In this document: one piece after another, positions 1 through 9,504 of the stretch | Layout of the letters: each line of letters opens with the position of its first letter | Position numbering within the stretch: position 1 is the first letter of the stretch | Assembly (NCBI GenBank): GCA_003586115.2 | Contig: QVOM02000057.1 | Coordinates: 2,800,165 to 2,864,164 of the forward strand | DNA: 64,000 nt | Source: Salvator merianae | Taxonomy: Eukaryota > Chordata > Lepidosauria > Squamata > Teiidae | Direction: 5' to 3' | Notes under the pieces: generated by a model | Told to the model about the DNA's origin: nothing | The model's input: the letters and a program-made list of their open reading frames with translations, nothing else | Database searches by the model: none | Program-made: the position numbers and the translations under genes

Positions 1-15
1 CTTCTGTTCACCAAA

Positions 16-213
16 ATGAGCTGTGGAGGTTGCTGCGGAGGCTGCTGTAGCCCTTGTTGCTGCCCCTGCTGTGGCTGCTGCCCCTGCTGCTGTGGCTGCG
101 GTGGTGGTTGTGGCTGTGGCTGCGGTTGTGGTTGCGGCTGCTGCTGTTCTCCCTGTTGCTGCTGTGGCTGCTGCCCCTGCGGCTGTTGCTGCCCCTGCTG
201 TTGCTGCTGCTGA
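16..213 (+). CDS. Family A copy 1 (A1): ultra-cysteine-rich EDC protein, 65 aa
   Basis: The protein starts MSCGGCCGGCCSPCCC and uses only Met, Ser, Cys, Gly and Pro. By my count 39 of 65 residues are Cys. An N-terminal CC-G/P block is followed by a (GC)n stretch at about residues 27-42 and a C-terminal run of CCCCC and CCP units. There are no charged or aromatic residues. The likely role is a disulphide-linked structural protein of the corneous layer; this is inferred from composition and context. The start was chosen because the same ATG is used in A2 and A3, where it sits about 20 bases after a splice acceptor. Here the acceptor and exon 1 lie left of the window, so the gene is 5' partial. 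The polyadenylation signal is at 423-428. The closest relative is A3 on the same strand. I do not know a standard symbol. Confidence 0.85.
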   Translation: MSCGGCCGGCCSPCCCPCCGCCPCCCGCGGGCGCGCGCGCGCCCSPCCCCGCCPCGCCCPCCCCC

Positions 214-422
214 GCCTGTAGAGAGGGCGCCTGTGCTGGCTGCTGAGGACAGCGTGAAGATTGCCCTTGGCCTGTTACTGCAGCATGGTTGGCTCCACTG
301 TCAAGACCAGCAGGCCCTCCACATCTCTTCTGAAGACCTCTGGACTGGATTTCGTTGATCCATTTCCCCTAATCCTTGGCACTCAACCAATCAAATTGTC
401 TCACGCTTCAATCCTTTGATTA

Positions 423-428
423 AATAAA
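423..428 (+). terminator. Polyadenylation signal of A1
   Basis: AATAAA follows the A1 stop by about 210 bases, in a 3' UTR block that is also found behind A2 and A3. Confidence 0.8.
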
Positions 429-445
429 TCTAAACACACCTCATT

Positions 446-1750
446 CTCTTGGCATTGTTTGGCTGTTTGTTCTGAACTCAACAGTCTGTGTATTGGGGGC
501 TGCGTTTGCCCAGTCAGTGGAACAAAATAGAAACGGACCTCTTAGAAGTGAGGAACAGTTGGATGTGTGGCCTGGAGTCACCTGAAGAGAACATGGTGGA
601 AAGGACCTGGTTAGCCATGGAAGGAAAGATGGGAGGACATGGACCACTGCATGACGAACATTTTGAAGGAACAGTTTGAAATGGCGAAGAGGAACAATGG
701 TGGTGGTTATGGATTTTACCAATAAGGCTAAATCATTAAGTTCAAAGATATCTTAAACAGTATTGATTTTGGCCAAGCCGGAGAAGACCAATATAAATAA
801 ATGTCATCTGGCTCTTATCATTAAAATATAAGAAAATACCATTAACTAAGTTAAAATTTTGCCCTGCAGTCACCCAACAGATAATATTCCCCTCTATATC
901 CTGCATCCATTACTCTTCTACTTGTGCACCAATGAGATTGTGTCCACCTTCAGTGGTAATTCCTTTTGTTGAGTCAAAATTGGAGATAAGAGGTTTTTGG
1001 TTTTGCTTCTTGCACGTGATCCGATCCTCCTGCCGCATGCGCAGATGGGCCAACAAAGATTATTAGTGTCACTAAATGAGTGCAGCACAACAAATGCTCT
1101 GTCCATCAAAAATGACTAAATTAACGTTTTGGGCTTGGGGCAGAAATCAAAGAGGCACATATGGAGAGAAAATGTGTTCTACATTAAACAGAAGTTCTCG
1201 TTTGAATAGCTTGACCTACGTTTTTCATCTTTTGGTAGCTCCTTATGACATTAAGTCGGAGCTTAGAATTCTGGCAAAGTCAAGTCAGGCAACAATTTTG
1301 TATTCCCTTCCATGATTTTCCAGCAAACTATCTTTCTTTGCCTGTCAATTCTCTTCTAAATTGTGCTCCTTATGCTAAGACAAAGGCATTTGGGGGCACA
1401 ATCTAGCTTTCTATGTGTTCCTTATTCTCAACAAAGTCCGTCTCACAAAATGGTTTTTGGAATTTCAAATTAACTTTAACTTTATCATACCATAGACAGC
1501 TCTACCATCCAAACCTTATGTTATATCCCCCTAGCTCGAGTGATCACTTATTTCTCAAAATCATTCAACCTTTTATTCAAAGTAAACAACACTCCATAAA
1601 ATAAAAGCAACCCTTCCTCTTTCTTTTGCATCTTTGGGTTTCTTGTAATTAATCCATGATTTATTCCCCTTGGCATAGAAACTTGGACATATCTTTATGC
1701 TATTACTTAAATGAGATATCATTTCTCAAAACAGGTATTTTCTGAAACAT
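446..1750. other. Intergenic, no gene seen
   Basis: AT-rich sequence after A1. The first 60 bases still match the flank 3' of A3. Beyond that I see no spliced EDC-type gene, RNA gene or clear repeat; short open frames here have no family features. Confidence 0.5.
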
Positions 1751-1759
1751 AATCATAAT

Positions 1760-2400
1760 TCTAGGTATCAGATTAATTATTATAACAGAAATCCTTCCCA
1801 TCAAATCCTTCCCTCCTTAACATATCTTTCCTAATTTCTAAACAAACCTTAACATTATTTTGAAATGTCACACAATTCATATTTGCCATAATAATACTCA
1901 AATATTTTAGTAGTTTCTCAAAACCAGATTTCTCCATCAATTCCATTTGATCTTCTACTGTCATAATTTCTCACCATCTTCATTTTCTGATTTCTAATTC
2001 TGAATACTGGCAGTAAGCCAAAATCCTTTTTTTTTCTTTTCTCGTTAAGATACCTACTCCCTCTAAAGGATTTTCCAAAGTTATCACTAAACTTACTCCC
2101 TCCAAAGAATTTTCCAAAGTTATCACTGAGTCATTAGCAAATGTCTTATAAATTTCTTTCTAAACCTTTATTCCTGAAATCCTCTCATCTCACCTTATAT
2201 CTCTATTCAATACCTCAAGAGCCAAGATAAACAGAAGAGAAGACACCGGGCAACCTGGTCTTCTCCCTTTCTGAAACTCGTACAGCATTGTCAATTCCCT
2301 ATTTACAATAACCTGTGCTTTCCATGGTGTATGAATTGATTTTATCTTTTTGATAAAGTTATCTTCAAAATCAGTTTCCATTTTGTTCCATTCACTGGGC
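1760..2400 (-). mobile_element. Degraded L1-type LINE fragment (reverse transcriptase region)
   Basis: On the minus strand, 2190-2381 reads as a reverse-transcriptase piece containing GCPVSSLLFILALEVLNR. This corresponds to the RQGCPLSPLLF motif of L1-clade LINEs, preceded by a typical KAQVIVNRELT stretch. The downstream minus-strand frame at 1773-1964 may belong to the same element. It is disrupted and not a gene. The boundaries are approximate. Confidence 0.6.
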
Positions 2401-2477
2401 TACTCAGTCCCAGATACAAGGACCGTTGAGTTCAGAAGAAACAGTCAAACAATGCAAGAGAATTAGGTGTGTTTAGA

Positions 2478-2483
2478 TTTATT
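2478..2483 (-). terminator. Polyadenylation signal of A2
   Basis: TTTATT on the plus strand (AATAAA on minus), inside the 3' UTR block shared with A1 and A3. Confidence 0.8.
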
Positions 2484-2691
2484 TGATCAAGGGCTTGAAG
2501 CATGAGACAATTTCATTGGTCAAGTGCCAAGGATTAGGGGGAATGGATCAATGAAGTCCAGCCCAGAGGTCTTCAGAAGAGTTGTGGAGGGCTTGTTGGT
2601 CTGATAGTGGAGCCAACCGTGCTGCAGTAACAAGCCTGGGGAAATCTTCACGCTGTCCTCAGCAGCCAGCACAGGCATCCTCTCTACAGGC

Positions 2692-2892
2692 TCAGCAGCA
2701 GCAGGGGCAGCAGCAGCAGCAGGGGCAGCAACAGCAGCAGGGGCAGCAGCCACAGCAGCAACAGGGAGAACAGCAGCCACAGCTGCAACCGCAACCACAG
2801 CCACAGCCGCAACCACAACCACCACCACAGCAGCAGGGGTAGCAGCCACAGCAGGGGCAGCAACAAGGGCAGCAACAGCCTCCACAGCTCAT
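2692..2892 (-). CDS. Family A copy 2 (A2): ultra-cysteine-rich EDC protein, 66 aa
   Basis: The protein begins MSCGGCCCPCCC and is about 62% Cys (41 of 66 by my count). It has the family order: CC-P/G block, (GC)n stretch at about residues 25-36, then CCP/CCCCC repeats. A single Tyr at residue 18 breaks the otherwise C/G/P/S composition. The ATG lies 20 bases after a good acceptor (polypyrimidine tract ending TCTTCCAG, exon 2 starting at 2912). Exon 1 ends at 3787 with donor GTAAGC, giving an intron of about 870 bases. That intron contains a tandem duplication not present in A3. A2 is divergent from A3, and the two share a palindromic promoter region. Function as a disulphide-linked corneous protein is inferred. 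Confidence 0.88.
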   Translation of the reverse strand: MSCGGCCCPCCCPCCGCYPCCCGGGCGCGCGCGCGCSCGCCSPCCCCGCCPCCCCCPCCCCCPCCC

Positions 2893-2939
2893 CTTGGCAA
2901 CAGAAGATATGGCTGGAAGAGAGGAGGAGAGGAGGGTTA

Positions 2940-3603
2940 GGGACATGCAGCTGTTTTACTGTTCCCATGGAAGGAGGTTCTGCTTGATATCTGGGAGGAA
3001 GTGCGAGGCAGCCATCTTGAGTCAAAAGTCTCAAGAGGATTTGGAAAACAGACGAATCCCCAAATGTTAGGAGGAATCCATCGAGCAACAACCAAAAATG
3101 GCAGGGAAAGTCTCCAGCTGTTGAAGGGGGCCATTTTCTTGGGGCCCAATGAATTCCAGACCCCTTCTCCCTGAGATCTTCCCAAGCCACCCAGGTAAAG
3201 ATCTTCCCTCTTGATTCTCTAAATAATATGTAAAATAGTTCCATGGAGAGCCTGGAGGAGGAGGAGGAGGAGGAGGAGGAGGAGGAGGAGGANAAGGACA
3301 TGCAACTGTTTACACTTTCCATGGAAGGAGGTTCTGCTTGATACTTGGGAGGAAGTGCGAGGCAGCCATCTTGAGTCAAAAATCTTAAGAGACCTATGAA
3401 AACACACAAACCCCAAAAAGGAAGAAGGTATCCATTGAGCAACAGCCAAAAATGGCAGGGAAGGTCTCCAGGTGCTGTATGGGGACAATTTGTGGGGCCT
3501 AATGGATTCCAGACCCCCTTTCCCTAGGACTCTCACAAGCCACCCGTGTAAAGATCTTCCCTCTTGATTCTCTAAATAATACGTTAAATAGTTCCATGAG
3601 AGT
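2940..3603. repeat. Tandem duplication inside the A2 intron
   Basis: Two copies of a roughly 305-base unit, about 2940-3245 and 3297-3602. Each runs from the TTCCATGGAAGGAGG block to the TCTCTAAATAATA block. A (GGA)n run sits at the junction. The A3 intron carries a single inverted copy of the unit (about 4865-5150). Confidence 0.85.
3252..3292. repeat. (GGA)n microsatellite with one N
   Basis: Pure GGA/GAG triplets at the junction of the intronic tandem duplication. The base at 3293 is N, so the repeat length is uncertain. Confidence 0.9.
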
Positions 3604-3786
3604 CTCAAGGAGAGAAGAAAAGAAGGAGAAAACAAAAGAACTGATGGACTGCCATAAAACCCACAGTGAGGAACGATCCTGGTGCTCCCATAAGATACAC
3701 AATAATGATGAAGTTTTAGAAACATAAACTTCCCTGAAGGAGGAATCTTAGAAACAAGAAGCAACAGGACAGTTTGCGTTGCTTAC

Positions 3787-3893
3787 CTTGCTTCTTTGAA
3801 GAGGCAGAAGGTTGCAGGAGATCGAATGAAGTGGTCTGGGCTTGTGGGCCTCTTATACTGGTTACCCACGTGGTTTCCCGAGGAAATGAGGCA
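3787..3893 (-). promoter_or_regulatory. A2 promoter and non-coding exon 1
   Basis: Reading minus: the conserved element at 3866-3893 (E-box CACGTG next to TTTCCCGAGGAAATGAG), a TATA box TATAAGA at 3851-3857, then exon 1 from about 3825 to 3787, ending CAAG before donor GTAAGC (3781-3786). The mirror image of this block drives A3. Confidence 0.8.
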
Positions 3894-4569
3894 TTGGCAC
3901 AAGAACAGCAAAGCCTTCATTAACCATCAAAGAATCATTCCTCATCCGAATGAGGGCCCATCGTCTTCCTGTGGCCCATAATTTGGATTATGAATTGAAC
4001 TCTGAATCCCACGTGCATCATAAATGCCGGTAACAGTGTGATTCCTGCACCTGATCCCCAGAGGGTGGTTAGAGGATTACAGGACAGGAAGCTCTTATCC
4101 GTAGAAGGTCACCCTGGAAGTATTTAACTGGAGGCTGTTGCTCAGAAGACATCTGATGGCACAGTGTTTCTTTGGCCAAGATCTGTTCCGCTCAGCTCAG
4201 TTTTAGAGCGGGTTTCCCACTCTCTACCTCGCTAATTCCCTTCACAGTGTTCCACAATGACAGTGGAAATCTCAACGAAAGGAAACAAACTCGCATCAGG
4301 TGTCTTTTGAACAACAGCCCCGAGTTAAACGCTTCCAGGGTGCAAATCTATGAATAAGAGCTTCCCTCACTGTAATCCTCTAACCACCCTCTAACCACCC
4401 TCTGGGGATCAGGTGCAGGAATCACACTGTTACCGGCTTTCATGATGGATTTTGGATTCAGAGTTAAATTCATAGTCCAAATTATGGGCTACGGGAAGAC
4501 GATGGGCCCTCATTCGGATGAGGAATGATTCTTTGAGGGCTAATGAAGGCTTTGCCGTTCTTATGCCGA

Positions 4570-4676
4570 TGCCTCATTTCCTCGGGAAACCACGTGGCTA
4601 ACTGGTATAAGAGGCTCACAACCCCAGACCACTTCATTCGATCTCCTGCAACCTTCTGCCTCTTCAAAGAATCAGG
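4570..4676 (+). promoter_or_regulatory. A3 promoter and non-coding exon 1
   Basis: The conserved element (CCTCATTTCCTCGGGAAACC with adjacent CACGTG) is at 4570-4597 and TATAAGA is at 4606-4612. Exon 1 runs from about 4637 to 4676, followed by donor GTAAGC at 4677. Confidence 0.8.
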
Positions 4677-5191
4677 GTAAGCAACGCAAACTGTCCTGCT
4701 GCATATTCTATCTAAGGTTCCTCCTTCTGGGAGGTTTATGTTTCTTAAACTTCATCAATGTTTTGTATTGTATTGGAAGACCAGGGTCGTTCCTCATTGT
4801 GGGATTTATGGTGCTCAATGAATTCTTTTGTTTTCTTCTTCTTTTCTCTCCTTGGGTCCCTCCATAACTATTTAGAGAATCAAGAGAGAAGACCTTTACA
4901 TGGGTGGCTTCAGAAGGGCTTAAGGAATGGGGATCTGGAATCCATTATGTCCAAACAAATTGGCCCCTTTCAGCAGCTGGAGACCTTCCCCACCATGTAT
5001 GCTGTTGCTTGTTGGATTCTTCCTTACTGTTTTGGGTTTCTGAGTTTTCATAGCTCCCTTGAGACTTTTAACTCAGGATGGGTGCTTCAAACTTCCTCCC
5101 AGATATCAAACAGAACCTCCTTCCATGGAAAGAGCTGCATCTCCCTAACCCGCCTCTCCTCCTCTCTTCCAGTCTTACTTCCTTTGCCAAG

Positions 5192-5395
5192 ATGAGCTGT
5201 GGAGGCTGCTGTAGCCCTTGTTGCTGCCCCTGCTGCGGCTGCTGCCCCTGCTGCTGTGGCTGTGGTGGTGGTTGTGGCTGTGGCTGCGGTTGTGGTTGTG
5301 GCTGCTCCTGTTCTCCCTGTTGCTGCTGTGGCTGCTGCCCCTGCTGCTGTTGCTGCCCCTGCTGCTGTTGCTGCCCCTGCTGTTGCTGCTGCTGA
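5192..5395 (+). CDS. Family A copy 3 (A3): ultra-cysteine-rich EDC protein, 67 aa
   Basis: The protein begins MSCGGCCSPCCCPCC and ends in three PCCCCC units. By my count 42 of 67 residues are Cys (63%); the rest are Gly, Pro, Ser and the initiator Met. The central (GC)n stretch is at about residues 23-38. The start is fixed by the acceptor TCTTCCAG (exon 2 from 5173) and by identity with A1 and A2. The intron is 4677-5172. The polyadenylation signal is at 5604-5609. A3 is the mirror copy of A2. A GCN-type overlapping frame rich in Ala/Val is open through the CDS but is judged a by-product of the codon repeats. The likely role, inferred, is a disulphide-cross-linked matrix or envelope protein in cornifying keratinocytes. 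Confidence 0.88.
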   Translation: MSCGGCCSPCCCPCCGCCPCCCGCGGGCGCGCGCGCGCSCSPCCCCGCCPCCCCCPCCCCCPCCCCC

Positions 5396-5603
5396 GCCTG
5401 TAGAGAGGGCGCCTATGCTGGCTGCTGAGGACAGCGTGAAGATTTCCCTTGACCTGTTACTGCAGCATGGTTGGCTCCACTATCAGACCAACAAACCCGC
5501 CGCATCTCTTCTGAAGACCTCTGGACTGGACGTCGCTCACCAATTCTCCCTAATCCTTGGCACTTGACCAATCAAATTTTCTCATGCTTCAGTCCCTTGA
5601 TTA

Positions 5604-5609
5604 AATAAA
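5604..5609 (+). terminator. Polyadenylation signal of A3
   Basis: AATAAA in the conserved family 3' UTR, about 210 bases after the stop. Confidence 0.8.
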
Positions 5610-5649
5610 TCTAAACACACCTCATTCTCTTGGCATTGTTTGGCTGTTT

Positions 5650-6190
5650 GTTTTGACATCAATAGTCCATGTATCTGGGGCTGAGTCTGCCCAGCCCCAT
5701 CATGAATCCAGTAACTACGTGATTCCTGCAGCTGATCCCCAGAGGGTGCTTAGAGGATTACAGGGAAGGAAGCTCTTATCCATAGAAGTGTTTAACTCAA
5801 GGCTGTTGCTCAAAGGACATCTGATGGCACTTTGTTTCCTTGGTCAAGATGCGTTCAGCTCAGGTCAGTTTTAGAGCGAGATTTCCCCACTCCCTACCTC
5901 GCAAATTCCATTCACAGTGTTACACAATGGCAGTGGAATTGCTGCTAAATGAATGAAGAAGACACCTGCCCTGGGTGGCCAGATTTGTAAGGCTAGAAGA
6001 AACATTGGCTTCCATCTTGACCAAAGAAGCAACGGCACCTCAGACATCTTCTGAGCCATATCCATGCCCTCAAGTGAAATGACTCCAAGGTGGTCAGAAG
6101 TGGGAATCACACGGTTGTTAGCTCTAATGATGGATCCAAGGCATCATGGAGTCATGGTGTTGGATTGGTAACTATAACCCAGGTTATTTG
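5650..6190. repeat. Remnant of a second A-type divergent promoter, genes lost
   Basis: 5653-5945 matches the upstream flank of A2 and the A2/A3 spacer (compare 4010-4260), including the CCCCAGAGGGTG and TTACAGG blocks. 6090-6165 matches the upstream flank of A3 (GGGAATCACACGGTTGTTAG; compare 4420-4460). Both promoter cores and both genes are missing. It looks like the centre of another head-to-head module joined directly to the A3 3' end. Confidence 0.65.
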
Positions 6191-6700
6191 CCAGGTGAAG
6201 CAAGATGGGGGGAGGGACCAATGTTGCCCCTCCAGTTGGGGTTCTTGCTAGCTTTTTGAAAGAGCTTTTAAAAATCTTTTCTATACCTTTGTCCTTAACC
6301 ATAATAATTACAAATGCAAAAGGATATTGATTTCCTAATTGGGGTAGAACAGTACACTGCTAAAACAGGGTGCTTTTTTCCCCCAAACATTAAGACTTTT
6401 GGGTAGATTAGTACCCATTTTTCACACTGATTTTTAGGGTTGCATTTCACTGGGTAATTTCCTGAAGCCAAACCTAGGGAGCAATAGATAGACTATTTGA
6501 TAAAGGTAAGACTTTATTTTCAGGTGAACAGGTTTTGTTTTTTATGAAAAAGTGACGGAAGATAGTTAAACTCCTTTCAACTGGTGCTGTTGAAGCTTAA
6601 AAAAGGAAGGAAATTTTCCATCCATTTTTGCATGCTGCCTACTGACAAACAGATTAGAGGCACTCAAGAATCCTTCATTAGAGTCCCAGCCACACACACA
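6191..6700. other. Intergenic, no gene seen
   Basis: AT-rich sequence between the A remnant and the B1 3' flank. No open frame, RNA gene or recognised repeat found. Confidence 0.5.
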
Positions 6701-6844
6701 CCAGTTTACCCCTTCTGAGAGGTAGGTTCCCATTATGTTCTCTGGGCTGTTCCAACTCAGCCCCAGACCAGCTGAATACAGAGATTCAAGGACTACAGAG
6801 ATACAAAGAACCGCACGAGGCCCACTGAATTATGTATATTGAGA

Positions 6845-6850
6845 TTTATT
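6845..6850 (-). terminator. Polyadenylation signal of B1
   Basis: TTTATT on plus (AATAAA on minus) in a 3' UTR block (AGATTTATTT ... CAATTTGGTTGGTCAGG) that is also seen in B2, B3 and, more diverged, in family A. Confidence 0.8.
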
Positions 6851-7164
6851 TCAGCAAGGGTTTCAAGCAAAGCACAATTTGGTTGGTCAGGATGGAAGCA
6901 GGATTGTTTTGCCTGCTTCCATGAGCGCTGCTTGGAGTAACCAATCAGAATTAATTGAGTGCAAGGAAAAGCAAGGAGAAAGAGGAGAATGGAGAGTGAG
7001 AAGACAGGCATTCATATCAGAGGCAGGGGACAATGTTCTTCTTCAGGGACCTCTAGCTTATCCAAATCCAGCCAAGAGGCCTTCAAAAGAGATGTGGGTT
7101 GAGATTTGGACAGCAGATCCATTCCTGTTGCTCTAGGAGGAATCTTCACCACATCCTCAATGGT

Positions 7165-7371
7165 CTAGCAACCACAGCAACCACAGCATCCAGAGTTCCT
7201 TTTATTGGAAATGTAGTAGATCTTTGGGTAGCAGGTACCACAGCCACAGCCGCACCCGCACCCGCAGCAACCCTGGTAGCAGCCTCCACATCCCCCGTTG
7301 CCACAAGGGACACAGCAGATAATGGTGTTTCCACCTGAAGACGAAGAGCCACAATCACAGCAGCCAAACAT
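7165..7371 (-). CDS. Family B copy 1 (B1): Cys/Gly-rich EDC protein, 68 aa
   Basis: The N-terminus MFGCCDCGSSSSGGNTIICC is followed by VPC and Gly-Cys repeats, (GC)n at about residues 37-44, then a tail with YPKIYYISNKR and SGCCGCCGC. About 29% is Cys (20 of 68). The start lies 17 bases after acceptor TCTTCCAG (exon 2 from 7388). Exon 1 ends at 8353 with donor GTAAGC, leaving a 964-base intron that contains a BovB fragment. Compared with B2 and B3 the middle is shorter and the tail has Tyr in place of Cys (YYISN for YCISSN). It is the downstream-most of three minus-strand tandem copies. The likely role, inferred, is a cross-linked corneous-layer protein. It is not a corneous beta-protein: no beta-sheet core box is visible. 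Confidence 0.87.
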   Translation of the reverse strand: MFGCCDCGSSSSGGNTIICCVPCGNGGCGGCYQGCCGCGCGCGCGTCYPKIYYISNKRNSGCCGCCGC

Positions 7372-7797
7372 GGTGAACTGAAGGCAAACCTGGAAGAGAG
7401 GAGAGAGGTGTAGGATAAGTACAGCTATCCTTCCTTTTCCAACTGATTATTTCTTTCAGCCATGTCTTCTTGTCTTACTCCACCAGCATCTGCCGCTTGC
7501 TCCCGGCCTCGGGAACATGGCAACCTTTTGAGCTACGGGCCATTTCCTGGCTTTGGAAGGACAGGGCCACTGCTGGTGACAGGGACAGCAAGGCTGAGAA
7601 GGTCTGCTGGAGGGGCAGTGAAATGGCCACCAGAAGAGCAGGACTAAGCATTTGAGGAATTCATAGCCTCCCACAATGTTTACATAGCTCTGGTGAGCAC
7701 CTACAGAAGGATGGCAGCTGGTTGCATGTGGGACTATGAAATCCATAGTAAGAACAGCCTTCCAAAATATTACAAAATACTGGTGAAGCGTTAGAAA

Positions 7798-8045
7798 TCT
7801 TTGTTGTTGTTGCGTCCAACTATTTGTGACCCCCAAGGACCACAGGGCATCAAGCCCTTTTGTCCTCCACTGTCCCCTGGAGTTTGCCCACGCTCATGTT
7901 CATGACTTCCATGACACTTTCTATACCCATCTCATCCTCTGCTTCAATCTTTCCCCAGCATCAGGGCCTTTTCCAATGAGGTCAAAGTATTCCAGCTTCT
8001 CTTTAGTATTTGTCCTTCCAGTGAACAGTCAGGCTTGAAATGGTA
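7798..8045 (-). mobile_element. BovB LINE 3' fragment in the B1 intron
   Basis: The antisense 3' end of BovB: GTCCAACTATTTGTGACCCC, then CATCTCATCCTCTGC, CCCCAGCATCAGGGCCTTTT and GTCCTTCCAGTGAACA. These follow the order of the BovB tail known from ruminants and squamates. It is degraded and non-coding. Confidence 0.8.
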
Positions 8046-8352
8046 TTTATGTCAGTGTCCCCCTTAGCTAAGAATCTCATGATGTCCTTCTGGAGAAATG
8101 CACTAATATTTGTACTTGTTAGTGCATTACTGATTTTATTACCACCCCCAGTCAAAACACAATGGTTCCTTTTCTAGGTTAAGACATAAAAGAGAGAGAA
8201 AATATTCCTTCTAGAAACTGAAGTGGAGAAAAGATATGAGGTGTCATGCTGTATCAGAAGGCAATAGACACCAGACTGAGCAACTTGACCAAGACCAGCC
8301 AGTAAGAGAGAACATAAACAAATTAAGAAACAGAGCAGTTCTTGTTGCTTAC

Positions 8353-8457
8353 CTTGAAGAGGTGGAAAGTTTCGAGGTTGAGGTGATTGAATGAAGAGGT
8401 TTGGAGCTGTGGGCCTTTTATACAGGTCCCCACATGGTTTCCAGAGGAAATGAGGCA
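8353..8457 (-). promoter_or_regulatory. B1 promoter and non-coding exon 1
   Basis: Reading minus: the conserved element at 8430-8457 (core TTTCCAGAGGAAATGAG), TATAAAA at 8416-8422, then exon 1 to 8353 before donor GTAAGC (8347-8352). Exon 1 aligns with that of A2/A3: it shares GGCCCACA, CTTCATTC and the CTCTTCAAG end. Confidence 0.82.
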
Positions 8458-8962
8458 CTGGCCTAAGAATGATAAAACCTTTATTAGTCTTCACATAATT
8501 CCTCCTTCCTTGATATGCCATCTCTTTCCCCGTGGCCCTTGACTTGGGTTATACTTAACCAATTTCACTCTATATCCAAAATACTTCATTAAACCTAATA
8601 ATAGTGTGCTTACTGCATCTAACCAGAGGGTGCTTAGGAAATTAGGGAGGAGAATGTTTCTTTTCATGGTTGACCTTGCTTGAATTGTTTTATTAGCAGG
8701 CAGGCATGATCCTCAAGAGATCTCTGATGTGTCATTCTTTCTCTGGTCAACATGAAGTCCATTGTATTATGCTTTTAGCAAACATCTATGAGCTTGCCTG
8801 TACAAGGCTAGCCTGCCACCAGAGATCCATCTTCTACTCGCTTGGCCCACTAGATAGGCAAGATGATGCTCAATAAATTGTGGTACCCAGAGAAGGATGT
8901 TCTTGGATGAAGAACCATCAAACATTTTCCCAATGTCCCATTTGCCTCCCAACACCTACCTA

Positions 8963-9003
8963 CCTTCCTTCCTTCCTTCCTTCCTTCCTTCCTTCCTTCC
9001 TTG
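8963..9003. repeat. (CTTC)n microsatellite
   Basis: About ten uninterrupted CTTC units. Confidence 0.95.
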
Positions 9004-9192
9004 TACCAGACAGGTCAGTTTTCTTTTCTTTTGTTGTCTTCTGTTTTGTTAAAAGGGGTCTTCATCTGAGGCTCACCCTCCCTTTCCATTCTGGTCCATT
9101 GACTGACCCAGTTGAATCCCCAGATATGCAGAATGTTGGACTCTAGACCCACAAACAACCACATGATGCCAACCTAGTTTTGGGTATTTAGA

Positions 9193-9198
9193 TTTATT
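9193..9198 (-). terminator. Polyadenylation signal of B2
   Basis: TTTATT on plus (AATAAA on minus), in the shared family 3' UTR. Confidence 0.8.
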
Positions 9199-9504
9199 TA
9201 AGCAAGACCTTGAAGCAAAGCATAGTTTGGTTGGTCAGGACGGAAGCATGATCTTTTGGTCTCCTTTCATGAGCACTGCTTGGTATGACTAATCAGGAGA
9301 AACTGGGTGTGAGGAAAAGAGAGAAGAGGGAGGAGAATGGGGAGAGAGAACGCGGACATTCACATCAGGGGCAGGGGCCAATGTTCTTCTTTGGGGGCCT
9401 CTGGCTTATCCAAATCCAACCAAGAGTCCTTCAAAAGAGCTGTAGATTGTAATTTGGACAGTGGAGGCACTCCTGGTGCTCCGGGAGGAATCTTCCCCGG
9501 GTCC

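Larger units (their letters stand above)
3787..4676. repeat. Inverted duplication: head-to-head promoter region of A2 and A3
   Basis: The left arm (about 3787-4090) and right arm (about 4365-4676) are near-identical in opposite orientation. Each carries exon 1, TATA, the conserved promoter element and about 200 bases of upstream flank. The spacer of roughly 270 bases is single copy here but recurs at about 5735-5950. The outer gene bodies are also inverted copies, so the whole A2/A3 pair is an inverted gene duplication. Confidence 0.85.

Noticed and set aside
23..358. Ala/Val-rich open frame overlapping A1, with similar frames over A2 (2520-2885) and A3 (5199-5567)
   Set aside because: They begin at non-ATG codons, are the +1 reading of TGC/GCT repeats, and the copy-1 frame is shifted by a one-base indel in the 3' UTR part, so no selection is visible.
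2190..2381. Reverse-transcriptase-like frame as a gene
   Set aside because: A short, broken L1-type remnant with no intact flanking domains.
2684..3442. Long minus-strand Leu-rich frame across A2 and its intron
   Set aside because: It crosses the splice acceptor, includes the N and the GGA run, and is a third-frame shadow of Cys codons.
3796..4667. Two 61-residue frames that look like paralogous proteins (3796-3981 plus, 4482-4667 minus)
   Set aside because: They are antisense readings of the mirrored exon 1/promoter arms; their similarity reflects the inverted duplication, not coding.
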